From Lineus longissimus (Eukaryota; Nemertea; Pilidiophora; Heteronemertea; Lineidae), in assembly GCF_910592395.1 (NCBI RefSeq), contig NC_088309.1, positions 5,954,501 to 6,018,500 on the forward strand: 64,000 bases of DNA, in the 5' to 3' direction. Within the stretch, counting starts at the first letter, position 1; every line of letters starts with the position of its first letter. Below, piece by piece: positions 1-10,850 of this stretch. The notes below the pieces were generated by a model. It searched no databases. It saw only the letters and a list, made by a program, of their open reading frames with translations, and was not told the origin of the DNA. The translations under genes and the position numbers were made by a program.

Positions 1-112
1 CTAAATTTGTACGTGAACAAACCTCAACTTCTCCTCCCGTCAAAGTATTCCATATGAACCCATCCAAAGAGACATAATATTATGTTTTCTTTACTTCTTT
101 TTAACATTTCAG

Positions 113-792
113 GTTACTATTTGGCTACATCTGCGGATGACTCGGTGGTGAAACTTTGGGATTTGAGAAAGTTGAAGAATTTCAAGACCCTGACTCTCGA
201 TGATGGATATGAAGTGAAGAGTTTGAGCTTCGATCAGAGTGGTACTTACTTAGCAGTTGGTGGAACTGATGTTAGGTAAGAAAATATGTGTAGTCTGGTC
301 TCTGGTTAAGTTTAGTTTGAAGTAATGTTCCTGTAACCCATTTAAGCTGGGCTCGCGTTTTTATCTGGTCAGAATGTGTAACATCCCTAGTCAACTTGGT
401 TTCTATCCAGGCGTGCAAATGGACTTTTGCATTTCATAAATTGACATGTGCAATCCTGCATGACTCGCGTGCGCCTCTGAGCCTTCTTGTAAGATAAATT
501 GGGGGAAAGCTAACCCCTTCATTGTCGTCTTTTTACCCACTCGAGAATTGTGAATGGAACGAAATGGAGGCACCAACTTTCCCCAATTTTACTTACTCAT
601 ATTTTGCCTCTGTCTTAGGTAACGTTTTCTCTCCTCCTCCATTTCAGGGTGTACCTTTGTAAACAATGGCAAGAGCTCCGCGTATTCAACGATCATACCG
701 CTTTAGCCACTGGTGTACGTTTTGGTCACAATGGGACATTCATTGCATCTGCAAGTATGGATCGATCTGTTAAGTTCTTCGGCCCACCATAA
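113..792 (+). CDS. PRPF19: PRPF19 (Prp19), 3' end: last two coding exons
   Basis: Pre-mRNA-processing factor 19 is a U-box E3 ubiquitin ligase and the scaffold of the nuclear NineTeen (Prp19/CDC5L) complex, which activates the spliceosome and acts in DNA repair. Only the C-terminal part of the WD40 propeller is in the window. Exon 113-275 follows an acceptor at 111-112 and encodes a blade with [18 protein letters not shown] and then [15 protein letters not shown]. Exon 648-792 reads [10 protein letters not shown], then [19 protein letters not shown], and stops with TAA at 790-792. The join is in frame (GTT AG|G GTG). Both segments align almost residue for residue with the human C-terminus as I remember it; the last residues (FFGPP here) differ. 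The U-box and coiled coil must lie left of position 1. Identity is very secure. Confidence 0.97.
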
Positions 793-2274
793 ACTTCTGG
801 AAGATGTTTCGGGATCGTACAAATATTTTGCATAACACGGTTTTCTGAATATTCCATTCAAGTCCAACCCATGGGAAATTATGTATTTTCAAGTCATATG
901 AAATATATTTGATGGTGTGCAGCGGGCAATATTGATGTTGCTTGTAAGAAGTTGATCATGTCAAGCGATAACCCTCACGGATCATTCTGTGGGATTCTGT
1001 ACATGGATAAGTGATTCTGACTTGTGTAAACTACCTATGGTGTACAAGTACATGTATCTTCTGTGAATAGATTATGAAATGCTATGTCTTGTTTATTTCC
1101 TATGTAAATAGGCACTGTTGTAATTTTAGGATATTTGAGTCTGTGCAACAGAAGTTAAGAGTCCTTCAATATCAAATCTGACCTAATTAAGTTGAGTGTT
1201 TCAATGAGGAGATAGTGAGTCACAAATGACAATGCTTTGTTGTATTTTCACATTCACTCCTTTGAAGACAATTACATTTACCACACAAAAGCAGTACATT
1301 TGCAAATTAACCGAGGAGGCCTGGTCCTTGAGTATATATCAATGAGGGGAGGTGTCGGGAGTTAAAAAGAAATATCAATGTGCTGTGCAATCCCTTCTTC
1401 ACACAACAAGTCCATCTTATTTTAAAAGTCATCAAAAGTTCCCTTGATACGACGTGCTTCAATCGCTTCAGTCGCTTTAATTTTCTTTTTAACGGAAAAT
1501 GTTCTGTATAATGAGCACCAATGTATTGTAACCAGTTGTGCATTTCAGAATAAACATACATTCTTACAACTTGTGTTTGTCTGATCAATTCCTTGTTGCA
1601 TGGATGGAGCTTCAAATTTAGGCCAGGTTAGAGACAACTGGAGCTACTGAACCGGATTGCAGCATTCTCCCTGAAAAAGTGTTGGCTGATGCTGTCCAGA
1701 AAGGATAGGCATGGTACATTTGGTGCCTTGGCTGGACTAAATGTTGTGCCTTGAAAATGAATATTGCTTTCTAAATAAATGAAATGATCTTGGAAGGATG
1801 TTCCATTGGTTCCATTACCAGTATTAGATATCTAGAACATTCTTATTTTGGAGTATTGTTGCTATGTTATCATGGATGTTTAAATTCCTATCTCTATGAG
1901 TCAACATCAGATTGAGAGGATAGATGCAGATAGTGGAAAAGTGTCCTCTTCATGGCCACAATAGATGATTGAACTTGTTTAAAATTGGGCAGCCTGAAGT
2001 GTCTGCTTGCATTGCCTTTGGCATTGGTCATGCAATTTGTCTTTGTCATTTTCTGTGATAGTTCGTACATACCTATGAACTCAGGAGGAATGTTAAAGAG
2101 GCCAACAGCTTCATAGACATCACTGAAAGATTACACCTATTTTGGTTTATTTGGTTGTGGATAAAGAACCCTAAAAGTTTGTGATCAGTCTTCGGGCAGA
2201 AAGCGTATCCGTCGGCCGAGACAGAATTGACGCAACGACAACCACAAATTGGTTGCGTCAGACCGGTGTCAAAC
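793..2274 (+). other. PRPF19 3' UTR and PRPF19-TARS1 spacer, no further gene seen
   Basis: This 1.5-kb stretch separates two genes on the same strand. It holds the PRPF19 3' UTR with a candidate poly(A) signal and, at its right end, the presumed TARS1 promoter and 5' UTR. Open frames on the minus strand at 1307-1615 and 2073-2294 resemble no family and have no usable splice context, so I treat them as chance. Confidence 0.6.
1774..1779 (+). promoter_or_regulatory. Candidate poly(A) signal for PRPF19
   Basis: AATAAA lies about 980 bp after the PRPF19 stop and before the TARS1 start. I saw no better hexamer closer to the stop, so this would give a 3' UTR of about 1 kb. It is supported by motif and position only. 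Confidence 0.45.
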
Positions 2275-5200
2275 ATGGCTGACAACGTGGCCAAAGGGAT
2301 GGAGAATCTGCATGTTGATGGCCCAAAAAAGGCATGAACCTAAGCTCTTTTTCTTATAGATTCTTTTGAACGAAGTAATGCTATCACGGTCCAACATTCT
2401 GCGTCTTGGCAAAAGATTGGGGTGGACGTATAGCCGAGGAATTCGCATGGTTTGTGGAAGTTCTTGCCCTTCTGAAACTGATAAAAGGTGGCACCACTGT
2501 CGAATATAGCGATGGCCTGTTGTATGACTTCTTTCTTGGGCCTTTGGAGCCTACCACTATGTTCATGATGATTGTTTATTAATATCTAAAGTGCAAGCTC
2601 TAGTGAACTCGCACAACTGTTTGACATTGGGAGCCCCCCAAACCCCCGTCTTGACATGTTTTTTATCCAATGCATTGGCGGCCATGGGGGAGCCCCCCCC
2701 CCCCCCCGTCCTTCTGACATGTTTTAGCCAGTGCATTTGGGGAAAGGCAGATCTTTTAGGCAGTCAGTGATATACCTTGTTTGATGTTTCAGGCCGGTGG
2801 CAAGAAAGATAAGAAAAAGAAGCAGGAGGCGAGTGGTGGTGATGGACACCCACTTGAGGTAGGCTACAATTGCTATCGGAGGAAATATCCTTGAATATTG
2901 CGAATATATATGCACCACTGTACTAGAGCATTGTGTATAACTGCATTTCCATTTTCCTAGACCTCGATTGATATAAACGAGGTGCCCCTTAAAAGTTATA
3001 TATACATCATGAAGTCATCGATTTGGAACAAAGCCAATCTGATGTAACAGTCCTACATTTAGTATCTGAACTTTGGTTGATCTTACATACAAGGTGATGC
3101 AATGTTTTGATTTGTGACCAGTATAAAAGTTCTGTCAGATTGCTGTACTCTCACTTCATAGATATTTGCCCAGCATACATAAGCCACAACACTTTTTGCA
3201 TACCTGACTTTGAGTAGAGGATATTTCATACCCGTACCTACTTTTTAAACAAGAAACATGGAGAGCAGGTCTTCTCCCCTTGAAGTAGGAATATATGCTG
3301 TTTTACTGTTCACATTTTGATACTGCTTTTATAATCCTGAAACCAAGTGGGGCAATAATCAATATTGTGATAGCTCCTCTATTTGAAAACAGAATGGACA
3401 GAGGGACACTTAGTTTTAAGGTTAAATTGGCTCCTAGGCGATCCGAAAAAGTATTGGCCATCAACTTTTTCTCAGGGCCTTATATATACGTAATTTTAAA
3501 TCGAAGGTCACTATTTCTTGGTAATAAGTCAGTTATTTGATCATACTGTTTTAAGGGAGGGGGAAACCCAACTCCCAAATTGGGCACTTCTTATGGGGAT
3601 ATATGCTGTGAAGTTCATGTAATTGAATAATATAAAGTTGTGCGACTCCTTTCCAGATGAGCCCTCCACCAGGTTTCCTGGCCGAGAGGATTGCCCTGTT
3701 CGACCGCTTGAAGGCGGATTACGATACGTGGGTGGCCGCCCAGGAGCGGAAGCCCATCAAGGTCACCTTGCCCGATGGCAAGCAGGTGGATGGTTTGGCA
3801 TGGCAGACAACGCCTTATGAAGTGGCCAAAGGAATCAGGTATGTATTTTTGGCAAATTCTTAGTCGCCATTGATGAAATGTACAAGTGCTTTGTTTGAAA
3901 AGTCTCAGAAAATCCATTAAAATGTTGCATTGATTTTCAGCCAGGGCCTTGCCGATAACACTGTGGTTGCTAAAGTGAATGGTGTGGTGTGGGATCTTGA
4001 CCGACCATTTGAAGGGGACGCTGCCCTGCAGCTATTGAAATTCACTGATGACGAAGGTGAGTAGTGTGGAAAGGATTCCTGTGAAAATAGGATTCGACTT
4101 TTCGACTCTTTAAGGCTCAATGCTGTTTCATCTCTGTGTCCTTGAGCAAGACACCTAACCCCACAATACTGGCTCGAATCAGGAGTTGAAATGGGTCCAA
4201 GTCCTGACAGGGAAGTTGACCTGCCCGAGGCGAGCGTCCATTCCTGGGGAGTGATACTCCCAGTGCCCTAAAGCTACAGAATCTGGGGTACGCTCCAGCC
4301 CAATGAGGCATTTGTGACTGGGTATAGTCCATCTGACTTTCAACCAAGTTGATTTTATAGAATTCTCCTTCTCTCCCGTTCAGGTCAATATGTGTTCTGG
4401 CACAGCAGTGCTCATATCCTCGGAGAAGCTATGGAGAGGCACTACGGTGGATGCCTGTGTTATGGTCCACCAATAGAAAATGGATTCTTCTATGATATGG
4501 CTTCAGAAAGGTAAGCCCATGCAAACTGTAGACCGGCAAATTTTTGCAATTTGAAGTGGGCTATGATGCTCTCTGTGTGACACTTTACAAGTGATAAGGT
4601 GAACTCTAGGAAAATATCCAAGCTTTCATTGTGAATAAAATGTATGTTAACATGAGAAAAGTTGGGACACCACCTCTTTCTAAAGTGAAAGAGCTTGAAA
4701 ACTCTTGTCTGTTTAAAAAGGTGAGTTTGCGTTTGAATAGATATGTTCATTCATTGATTCACGCTCTTTTCAGACAAGTATCTTCTAATGACTTTGGTAA
4801 TCTGGAGACCCTTGTCAAAAATATAGTCAAGGAAAAGCAGGACTTTGTTAGGCTAGAAATGAAGAAAGAAGATCTACTAGAAATGTTTAAGGTAGGCTTC
4901 CTATTTCTTCTATCCTCATGGCCTCCTTGGCAATGATGTTTGCATCTTGCCAATTGGGAACATGGTTCATAGTCAAAGAAAACTCGAGTAATAAGTGTGG
5001 CCATCTTGGACAATCATCAACACCAATTAATCATCGTCATGCATGCTGTCTGATATACTTTAATTCAATATTTCTGTCTGCAGTATAACCAATTCAAACT
5101 GAGGATCTTGAACGAACGAGTGACGACTCCAACCACCACTGTCTATAGGTGTGGTCCGCTGATCGATTTATGTCGAGGTCCCCATGTGAGACATACTGGA

Positions 5201-8200
5201 AAGATCAAGGCCCTAGCAGTCACCAAGGTAACGTATTATCGTCTGTTTGCAAGTGCTAATGGGTATTATCATCTGCTGGCAAGTGATAATGGGCAAGTGA
5301 TAATGAAACGAAATCTTACTGATCAAAGTAGGTTATTGCTCGCAAGATTTTTGTGGTTGGTTAAACTAAAATATGAATGGACCATCACCACAGCTCTCGT
5401 TCACTTTCAGAACTCAGCCACGTATTGGGAAGGAAAATCAGATGCGGAGTCGTTGCAGAGAATCTATGGAATATCATTCCCCGATACGAAACAGCTGAAG
5501 GAATGGAAACACTTCCAAGAGGAAGCGGCAAAGAGAGACCATAGGAAAATCGGCCGGGTAAGGATAGCTTTATTGGCTTCATTACATGTTATGTGCTTAC
5601 CTTGTCATCCTCATCCATCCACCAAGCCTATTTGGGTTTTCATACTCATCTTATGGACATGTCCAGTCTGAAATTTCCAATTTTTTTGTAGAGATACAAG
5701 TGATGTTTCAATATGAAGTCAAAATGTTAGTCTTAGTGGTGCGCATGTAGTGGTGATGTCAGCTAAACTTGGCTTGTGACAATGAATAATATGCAATTCT
5801 AATATTTTCCCCTTCCATTTCAACTTTTCAAGGAACAAGAACTGTACTTCTTCCATGAGTTAAGTCCTGGAAGCTGTTTCTTCATGCCAAAAGGAGCTCA
5901 CATTTACAACACTCTAATCGACTTTATCAAGGTAATGTACTGACTAGGAGCCTCTGTAGACTAGTGGCTGGGAATCTCAGCAAAAAAGTCCCTGGTTCAA
6001 ACCCCAGACTGTTGACGAAGAAATGACTGTTGGCAATGTCAATGATTTCATCAGCAATATGGCCGAATTTGAGAAGAGACTCTGAAGATTGATTTCTCAT
6101 ACATGCTCTCACTCTCTGTGGTATTCTAAATTTGTAATTACTAATTTTTCAGGGTGAATATAGGAAGAGGGGTTTCCAAGAAGTAGTCAGCCCAAATATC
6201 TACAACAGTAAGCTGTGGCAGACGTCAGGACATTGGCAACATTACTCGGTACGTCTTTTAAGCACCCTTCAAACAAGTGATTTTTGGCTCTGTGTCATTC
6301 ATTGCTGTGATGAGTGATAGAACTGCCCCTCATCTACAGGTAAAACAGGTAATCGCCGGGTAAGATGTTGATCGACCTGCAATGAGCATCTCAAACCACA
6401 TGAAATTATAATTATAAAAGGTCATCACTGCGGAAAGGTCACGTGTCTAAACCCAAACGAAAAACCCTCCTTGAAGCATTTGCTCGGATTCTACAATCAA
6501 GACTAAATGACTGCTCTCATTCAATAATATTCTGTTCTTCTAGGATAACATGTTCCAGTTTGATGTAGAAAAAGAAAAGTATGCCTTGAAGCCAATGAAT
6601 TGCCCTGGCCATTGGTGAGTAGTTCCAAGTATGCCTCAATTTAAATCTGAATCCGATCTGAACTTATTTCTTTGGATGCTGCAGTTGTGTGGGTTGCGTT
6701 TAATAATATGCAGAAACTGATGTTTACTTGAATATTTTCTTAACCCTCATCTTCTCTTCCGTAGTTTGATCTTCAATCACCGGATTCGATCCTGGAAGGA
6801 GCTGCCCATCCGAATGGCTGATTTCGGTGTCCTCCACAGGAATGAATTGTCTGGTGCGCTGTCCGGGTTGACTAGAGTACGACGATTCCAGCAAGATGAT
6901 GCCCATATATTCTGTATGACTGACCAGGTAAATAAGGGTTTTGTGTCCAATATCAAATAAGAAAGTCACCTCTATTGAAAGAAGTATGTGTGGGAGTGGG
7001 TGTTACCGCCTTCACACAGGGTATCCCGCAAAAATGAATGACCACAGCAGCAGCACTCCAAGACCCAAAGCTCAAGTACCAGTGGATGGAGAACCATACT
7101 GTAAACTCAGAACTGTGACTTTAACTTTTTTAACGTGCTTCTTGGCACTAGCAACCCATCTGTCTTCCCTTATAGAATTTCAGAAGAATAAAACGACATG
7201 TTGTTGTTTCTTTTTGTGATGTCTTTTTGTATCTCTTTTAGATCAAGCAAGAGATCAAGGGCTGCCTTGATTTCCTCCAGTTTGTCTACGGTGTGTTTGG
7301 ATTCACCTTCAAGCTGTATTTATCCACTAGGCCTGTGAAATTCCTTGGAGAGATTGCCACTTGGGATCATGCAGAGAAGGTAGGTATAAGCATAATGCAT
7401 CAGGTAGCAAGGAGACAAGAGCTGGCCCAACTGGCCTGTACCTCACATTGCATGTTATTGTTGACTGGGACTGATTGTGCCAGTTGGACAGAGCTCAGTT
7501 CAAGGTACTGGGTGATATGAATAAAGACTAGCAAATGCTTTTACTCCGGTTTTGTACAGGAAGGCCTAGTGTAAATGTACATGGAGATTTAGATAAAAGC
7601 ATTTGCTAGTCTTTATTCATATCACCCACTGTATGGTGTACTCCTCGTGTTCATCAGGCAGAATCGGGCTAACTGATACACACCAGACTTTTAAACAGGA
7701 AACAAGAAGGCACATTTCTCGGGCAGTGAAAATGTAAAAAGTAGGCTAAAACACTGGTCATGCAAATTCTCCTTTAACTACCCGTATTGTTACATTACAA
7801 GTTATCGTCTTCGTTCCAGCAATTGTCCGAGAGTTTAGACGAGTTTGGTTTGGAGTGGAAGCTTAATCCGGAAGACGGTGCCTTCTATGGACCCAAGGTA
7901 TGTATGGATAGGGAGTTGCAGTTTAAAGGCAGTATCTTTCGTAATCAACCATGGGCTCCAGGCAGCCATCTTTCAGCAAATAATGTACATGTGTCAAATG
8001 CAAATCTAGCAAATACTGAACATGTGTCAAATGAAAAACTCGTGTCGAACTAGCAATTATGACCTCCTGCTCGCCCACTGGGCTGCAGGATTGATGCACA
8101 GCCATTTGCAGTATTGTAGATGGGTCATAAAATTTATCGAAATATTGATTTTCAATTCAGATTGACATCACTATCATGGACGCCCTGAAGAGGTCGCATC

Positions 8201-9339
8201 AGTGTGCTACGATTCAGCTCGACTTCCAGCTACCTCAGCGATTTGATCTGAATTACGTCAGGTATGTACTGGTATCAAGATTTTTTAGAGCATTTAAATC
8301 CGAGGTAGGCTACTGATTGAATGTGGTGCTGGAGACCTCGCCACTCCAGCTAATATGCTTCAGACCTGCTCAATGATGATGAATAGAGAGGAATACTGTC
8401 CAAATGACACCACCCAGACCACAAAGCTCTTGGGCAGAACAAGTTTGTTGAAAGGCCATGAGAGTCACTGTCTTTACCGTTATCATTCCAGTGGAGAAAC
8501 TGATGGAGAAAGGAAACGTCCTGTCATAATTCACCGAGCCATCCTAGGATCTGTCGAACGTATGATAGCCATTCTTTGCGAGAGTTGCGGAGGCAAATGG
8601 CCGTTCTGGTTGTCGCCGAGGCAAGCTATGGTCATCCCAGTGGCGACACCATTTGATGAATATGCACAGAAGGTAAGTTGAGATCATTTCAAGGATCTAA
8701 AGGATTGATTCATGTTTGTTGACGCGTGTTTAAATTTGGACATTCCTCTCTTTAGGTGAAGGACACGCTCTACCAGGCCGGCTTCCAGTGTGATGTGGAG
8801 TTAGACCCTGGATTTACCATGAACAAGAAAATCAGGAACGCCCAACTCGATCAGTATAACTTTATCTTCGGTAAGTTTAAACCTGCACAGCTCTAAACAC
8901 TGTTTCTTCAGATGTGCTACTTTGGGTTTCTAACAGTTTGATATTCCGGCCTCTTTCCACATGAATCTCCATCGGTGTCATGCCAAACCTTACATTGTTT
9001 GCTGTACTAAAAAACCCTAGTTGCTATGTATCAATGTTTTCATTGTCAAATACATTTAGGCCTTGCTTTGGCTGCATCAGTTGTTATGGCACAACCGTGA
9101 CTGGCAGGGGATGTGGACTCGTTCTTCAAAGTCCTTTGAACGAGTATTTGAGTAGGTTCTCTTGTTAAGATTCTTTCTCTTCTTTTTCAGTCGTTGGGGA
9201 GAAGGAACTCTCAAACAACACGGTGAACGTTCGTACGAGAGATAACAAAGTTCATGGAGAACATTCGGTTGACCATGTCGTCAAACGATTCAACGACTTC
9301 ACCGCAGAGAAAACTCTGGATGCTGAAGAGAAATTCTAA
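2275..9339 (+). CDS. TARS1: Threonyl-tRNA synthetase, cytoplasmic (18 coding exons)
   Basis: This class II synthetase charges tRNA-Thr with threonine in the cytosol and removes mischarged serine. Exons: 2275-2331, 2793-2858, 3657-3838, 3941-4056, 4384-4510, 4774-4891, 5084-5227, 5411-5557, 5833-5931, 6153-6248, 6544-6614, 6765-6927, 7242-7379, 7820-7897, 8161-8261, 8492-8672, 8756-8870, 9191-9339. All joins keep frame and give 715 aa (human about 723). A basic N-terminal tail is followed by a TGS domain (about residues 73-136), an editing domain with HSSAH (147-151) and C252/H256 (CRGPH), then the catalytic core. The zinc ligands fit C404 (NCPGH), H432 (VLHRNE) and H547 (SHQCAT). Motif 2 carries [11 protein letters not shown], and the motif 3 arginine is R591 (GSVER). 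The anticodon-binding domain follows to the stop. Intron 1 has a GC rather than GT donor. Adjacent PRPF19 is transcribed in the same direction. Confidence 0.97.
2332..2792 (+). other. TARS1 intron 1, apparent GC-AG intron
   Basis: The start exon reads in frame to AAG at 2329-2331 and meets TGA at 2335-2337, so it must be spliced at or before that point. The only frame-preserving donor is AAG|GCATGA, with G at +5. The acceptor is TTTCAG at 2787-2792. The join AAG|GCC continues into the lysine-rich tail typical of TARS1. GC-AG introns are a known minor class. The intron also holds a C15 tract (2693-2707) inside an imperfect local duplication (about 2628-2745), and an unexplained open frame at 2379-2582. 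Confidence 0.7.
2917..2963 (+). repeat. Dispersed repeat, copy of 20322-20368
   Basis: This is the partner of the element at 20322-20368, about 42 of 47 bases identical, in TARS1 intron 2. Confidence 0.55.
4111..4335 (+). repeat. SINE/LINE-tail-like remnant in a TARS1 intron
   Basis: The intron between coding exons 4 and 5 contains CCTTGAGCAAGACACCTAAC (4139-4158). This closely resembles the conserved CTTGAGCAAGACAC-type block shared by the 3' ends of several SINE and L2-type LINE families. About 170 bp of GC-richer sequence follows. No target-site duplication or A-rich tail was identified, so I call it an old remnant. The assignment rests on motif resemblance alone. Confidence 0.4.
5946..6085 (+). 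repeat. tRNA-derived SINE head in a TARS1 intron
   Basis: In the intron after coding exon 9, a GCCTCTGTAGACTAGTGG segment resembles a tRNA 5' half with a Pol III A box. It is followed at 5994-6004 by GGTTCAAACCC, a good B box. No complementary 3' acceptor stem follows, so this is not a functional tRNA gene. Its first bases (AGGAGCCTC) match the head of the better-preserved SINE at 44688-45087, which suggests related tRNA-SINE families. Confidence 0.5.
7510..7627. repeat. Perfect 34-bp inverted repeat (hairpin) in a TARS1 intron
   Basis: Arm 1 is 7510-7543 and arm 2 is 7594-7627. The arms are exact reverse complements over 34 bp, with about 50 bp between them. They lie in the intron between coding exons 13 and 14. 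The TARS1 pre-mRNA would fold here into a strong stem. It could be a small foldback or MITE, or a local inverted duplication. I saw no clear target-site duplication. Confidence 0.85.
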
Positions 9340-10600
9340 ACCAAAAGTAGACAATATTCAATAATGATGTGTAGTGTCTCCTATTTGATGCAGTGGAATA
9401 CATTTTGACTCAGTTTAGATTGATCAAATTCTGATGTTCCCGGCACCTCGGCCTGGTTGTTCAAAAGAAGGTAGTCAATAACTTGGAATCCACGATTTCG
9501 ACAAAGACAAACCAGAGTCCAAACCAAACAAATGTGCGCACTCACCTGAGCCAACATCGGACAATTCCATAGGCTACTGTGACCCTTCGTCCCAGGTGAA
9601 ATGCATGACTGCATGTTCATTGCCCCAACAAACTTCTTCAAAATTGTCAATTCAGTCTCATTGGCTTAATAGTTTAAAGTTCACAGCAAGTTAGTCACTC
9701 AACTTGTTTTGAAAAACTGGTGCCTGGTACCAAAATTTGCTGCATCAAGTAGCTTTTGCCTGAGCTGCTTTGAATGTGTACTTATGCTTATACAGCATGT
9801 AATGAAATAATTTATTTTCTGTGCATTGGGCATTTAACTCTTACTGCCAGTGCAATGTAGAAACACTTGAGATAGAATTCACAATAGCATATATACATGT
9901 TTTTCAGGCTGGCCCGAGGTTATATGGGCCCTGGATTGACCTTTTCAAGAGACAAGTGCTGTTTGGCTGATATAGTTTCATCGATTCTGGCCTTATTGGC
10001 TGTGCTTGATAACCAAGGTGGTGGGAATTTAAATGGCACAATCCTGTAGGCAGAATTCCGAAAATATGATTTACGGTATCTTAAGGTCACTAATTTGGTT
10101 GATGATGATTGGTTGTAGCTTTCACTGCTTTTTAAGGATCGTCTCAAAATTGCTTAGTGTCATGAGAAATGTTGTTTTTTTGTCTCTGCACCCCCACCTC
10201 ACTAAATGACAACGAAAAAGGTGTCTGCCGTCAACGCTTTATGATGCCAAAAGTATCACATTTGAAATATTTACTGCTGTGCCCTAAAGATAGTGACTGG
10301 TTGTGGCTTGACTGACAATTCTAGTTTATTTTGACTATCATCCATGTAGTGTGGACTTGCCAATTACTTGATACAATGTACTTGGAATAAAAATCTTAAT
10401 AAAAAACAGTGACTAGTTTGCTTTGTAAAAACCGTCTCTGAATCGGAGGCATGCACTGACACTTGCTCATTTGATGTCACATCTGAAGAGGACACCCTTC
10501 CTCTCCGTGGTTTGATGTTGCCAAGGATGCTCTCTCTCTCCCAGATTGTGATGTTTGCAATGGACAATTTATGGCCAAGGGATCTTGCAGTGAACGACAA
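9340..10600 (+). other. TARS1 3' UTR and following spacer
   Basis: This is AT-rich non-coding sequence after the TARS1 stop. Minus-strand frames at 9381-9650 and 9920-10147 look random and have no splice sites that extend them. The first copies of the repeat sequence begin just to the right. Confidence 0.5.
10386..10391 (+). promoter_or_regulatory. Candidate poly(A) signal for TARS1
   Basis: AATAAA lies about 1.05 kb after the TARS1 stop. The 9340-10385 interval shows no coding potential I trust and is best read as 3' UTR. Confidence 0.4.
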
Positions 10601-10607
10601 CAACATT

Positions 10608-10850
10608 TCCTTTCATCTCAACATTACAAGATCCTTTGTTGGTCCTCTCGCTCTGAAACCCTACGAAGGACATTCCCTGGCTATCAGTTTGTCTTGTCAA
10701 CCAAAACAACCTGAGACGCCACGTCATGACAATGACAAAATATATTCTTGTCATCTCAACATTGCATGTTCCTTGGGTCCTCCTGTTATTCTAGATATTC
10801 AAATCCCTAACAAGGACATTCTCTGGCTATCAGTTGTTTATGTCAGCCAA
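10608..10850. repeat. Diverged direct duplication of about 140 bp beside the minisatellite
   Basis: Two blocks, about 10608-10692 and 10749-10849, share the order ATCTCAACATT, TCCTTTG/TTCCTTGGGTCCTC, then AAGGACATTC, CTGGCTATCAGTT. Between them at about 10696-10725 is one unit-like piece of the 36-bp minisatellite (ACAACCTGAGACGCCACGT). The duplication probably belongs to the same expansion history. Confidence 0.6.

Noticed and set aside
1307-1615. 102-codon minus-strand frame after PRPF19
   Set aside because: It lies in the PRPF19 3' UTR, resembles no family and is of a size expected by chance.
5108-5671. 187-codon plus-strand frame as a separate gene
   Set aside because: It is two TARS1 exons (5084-5227 and 5411-5557) read through their intron.
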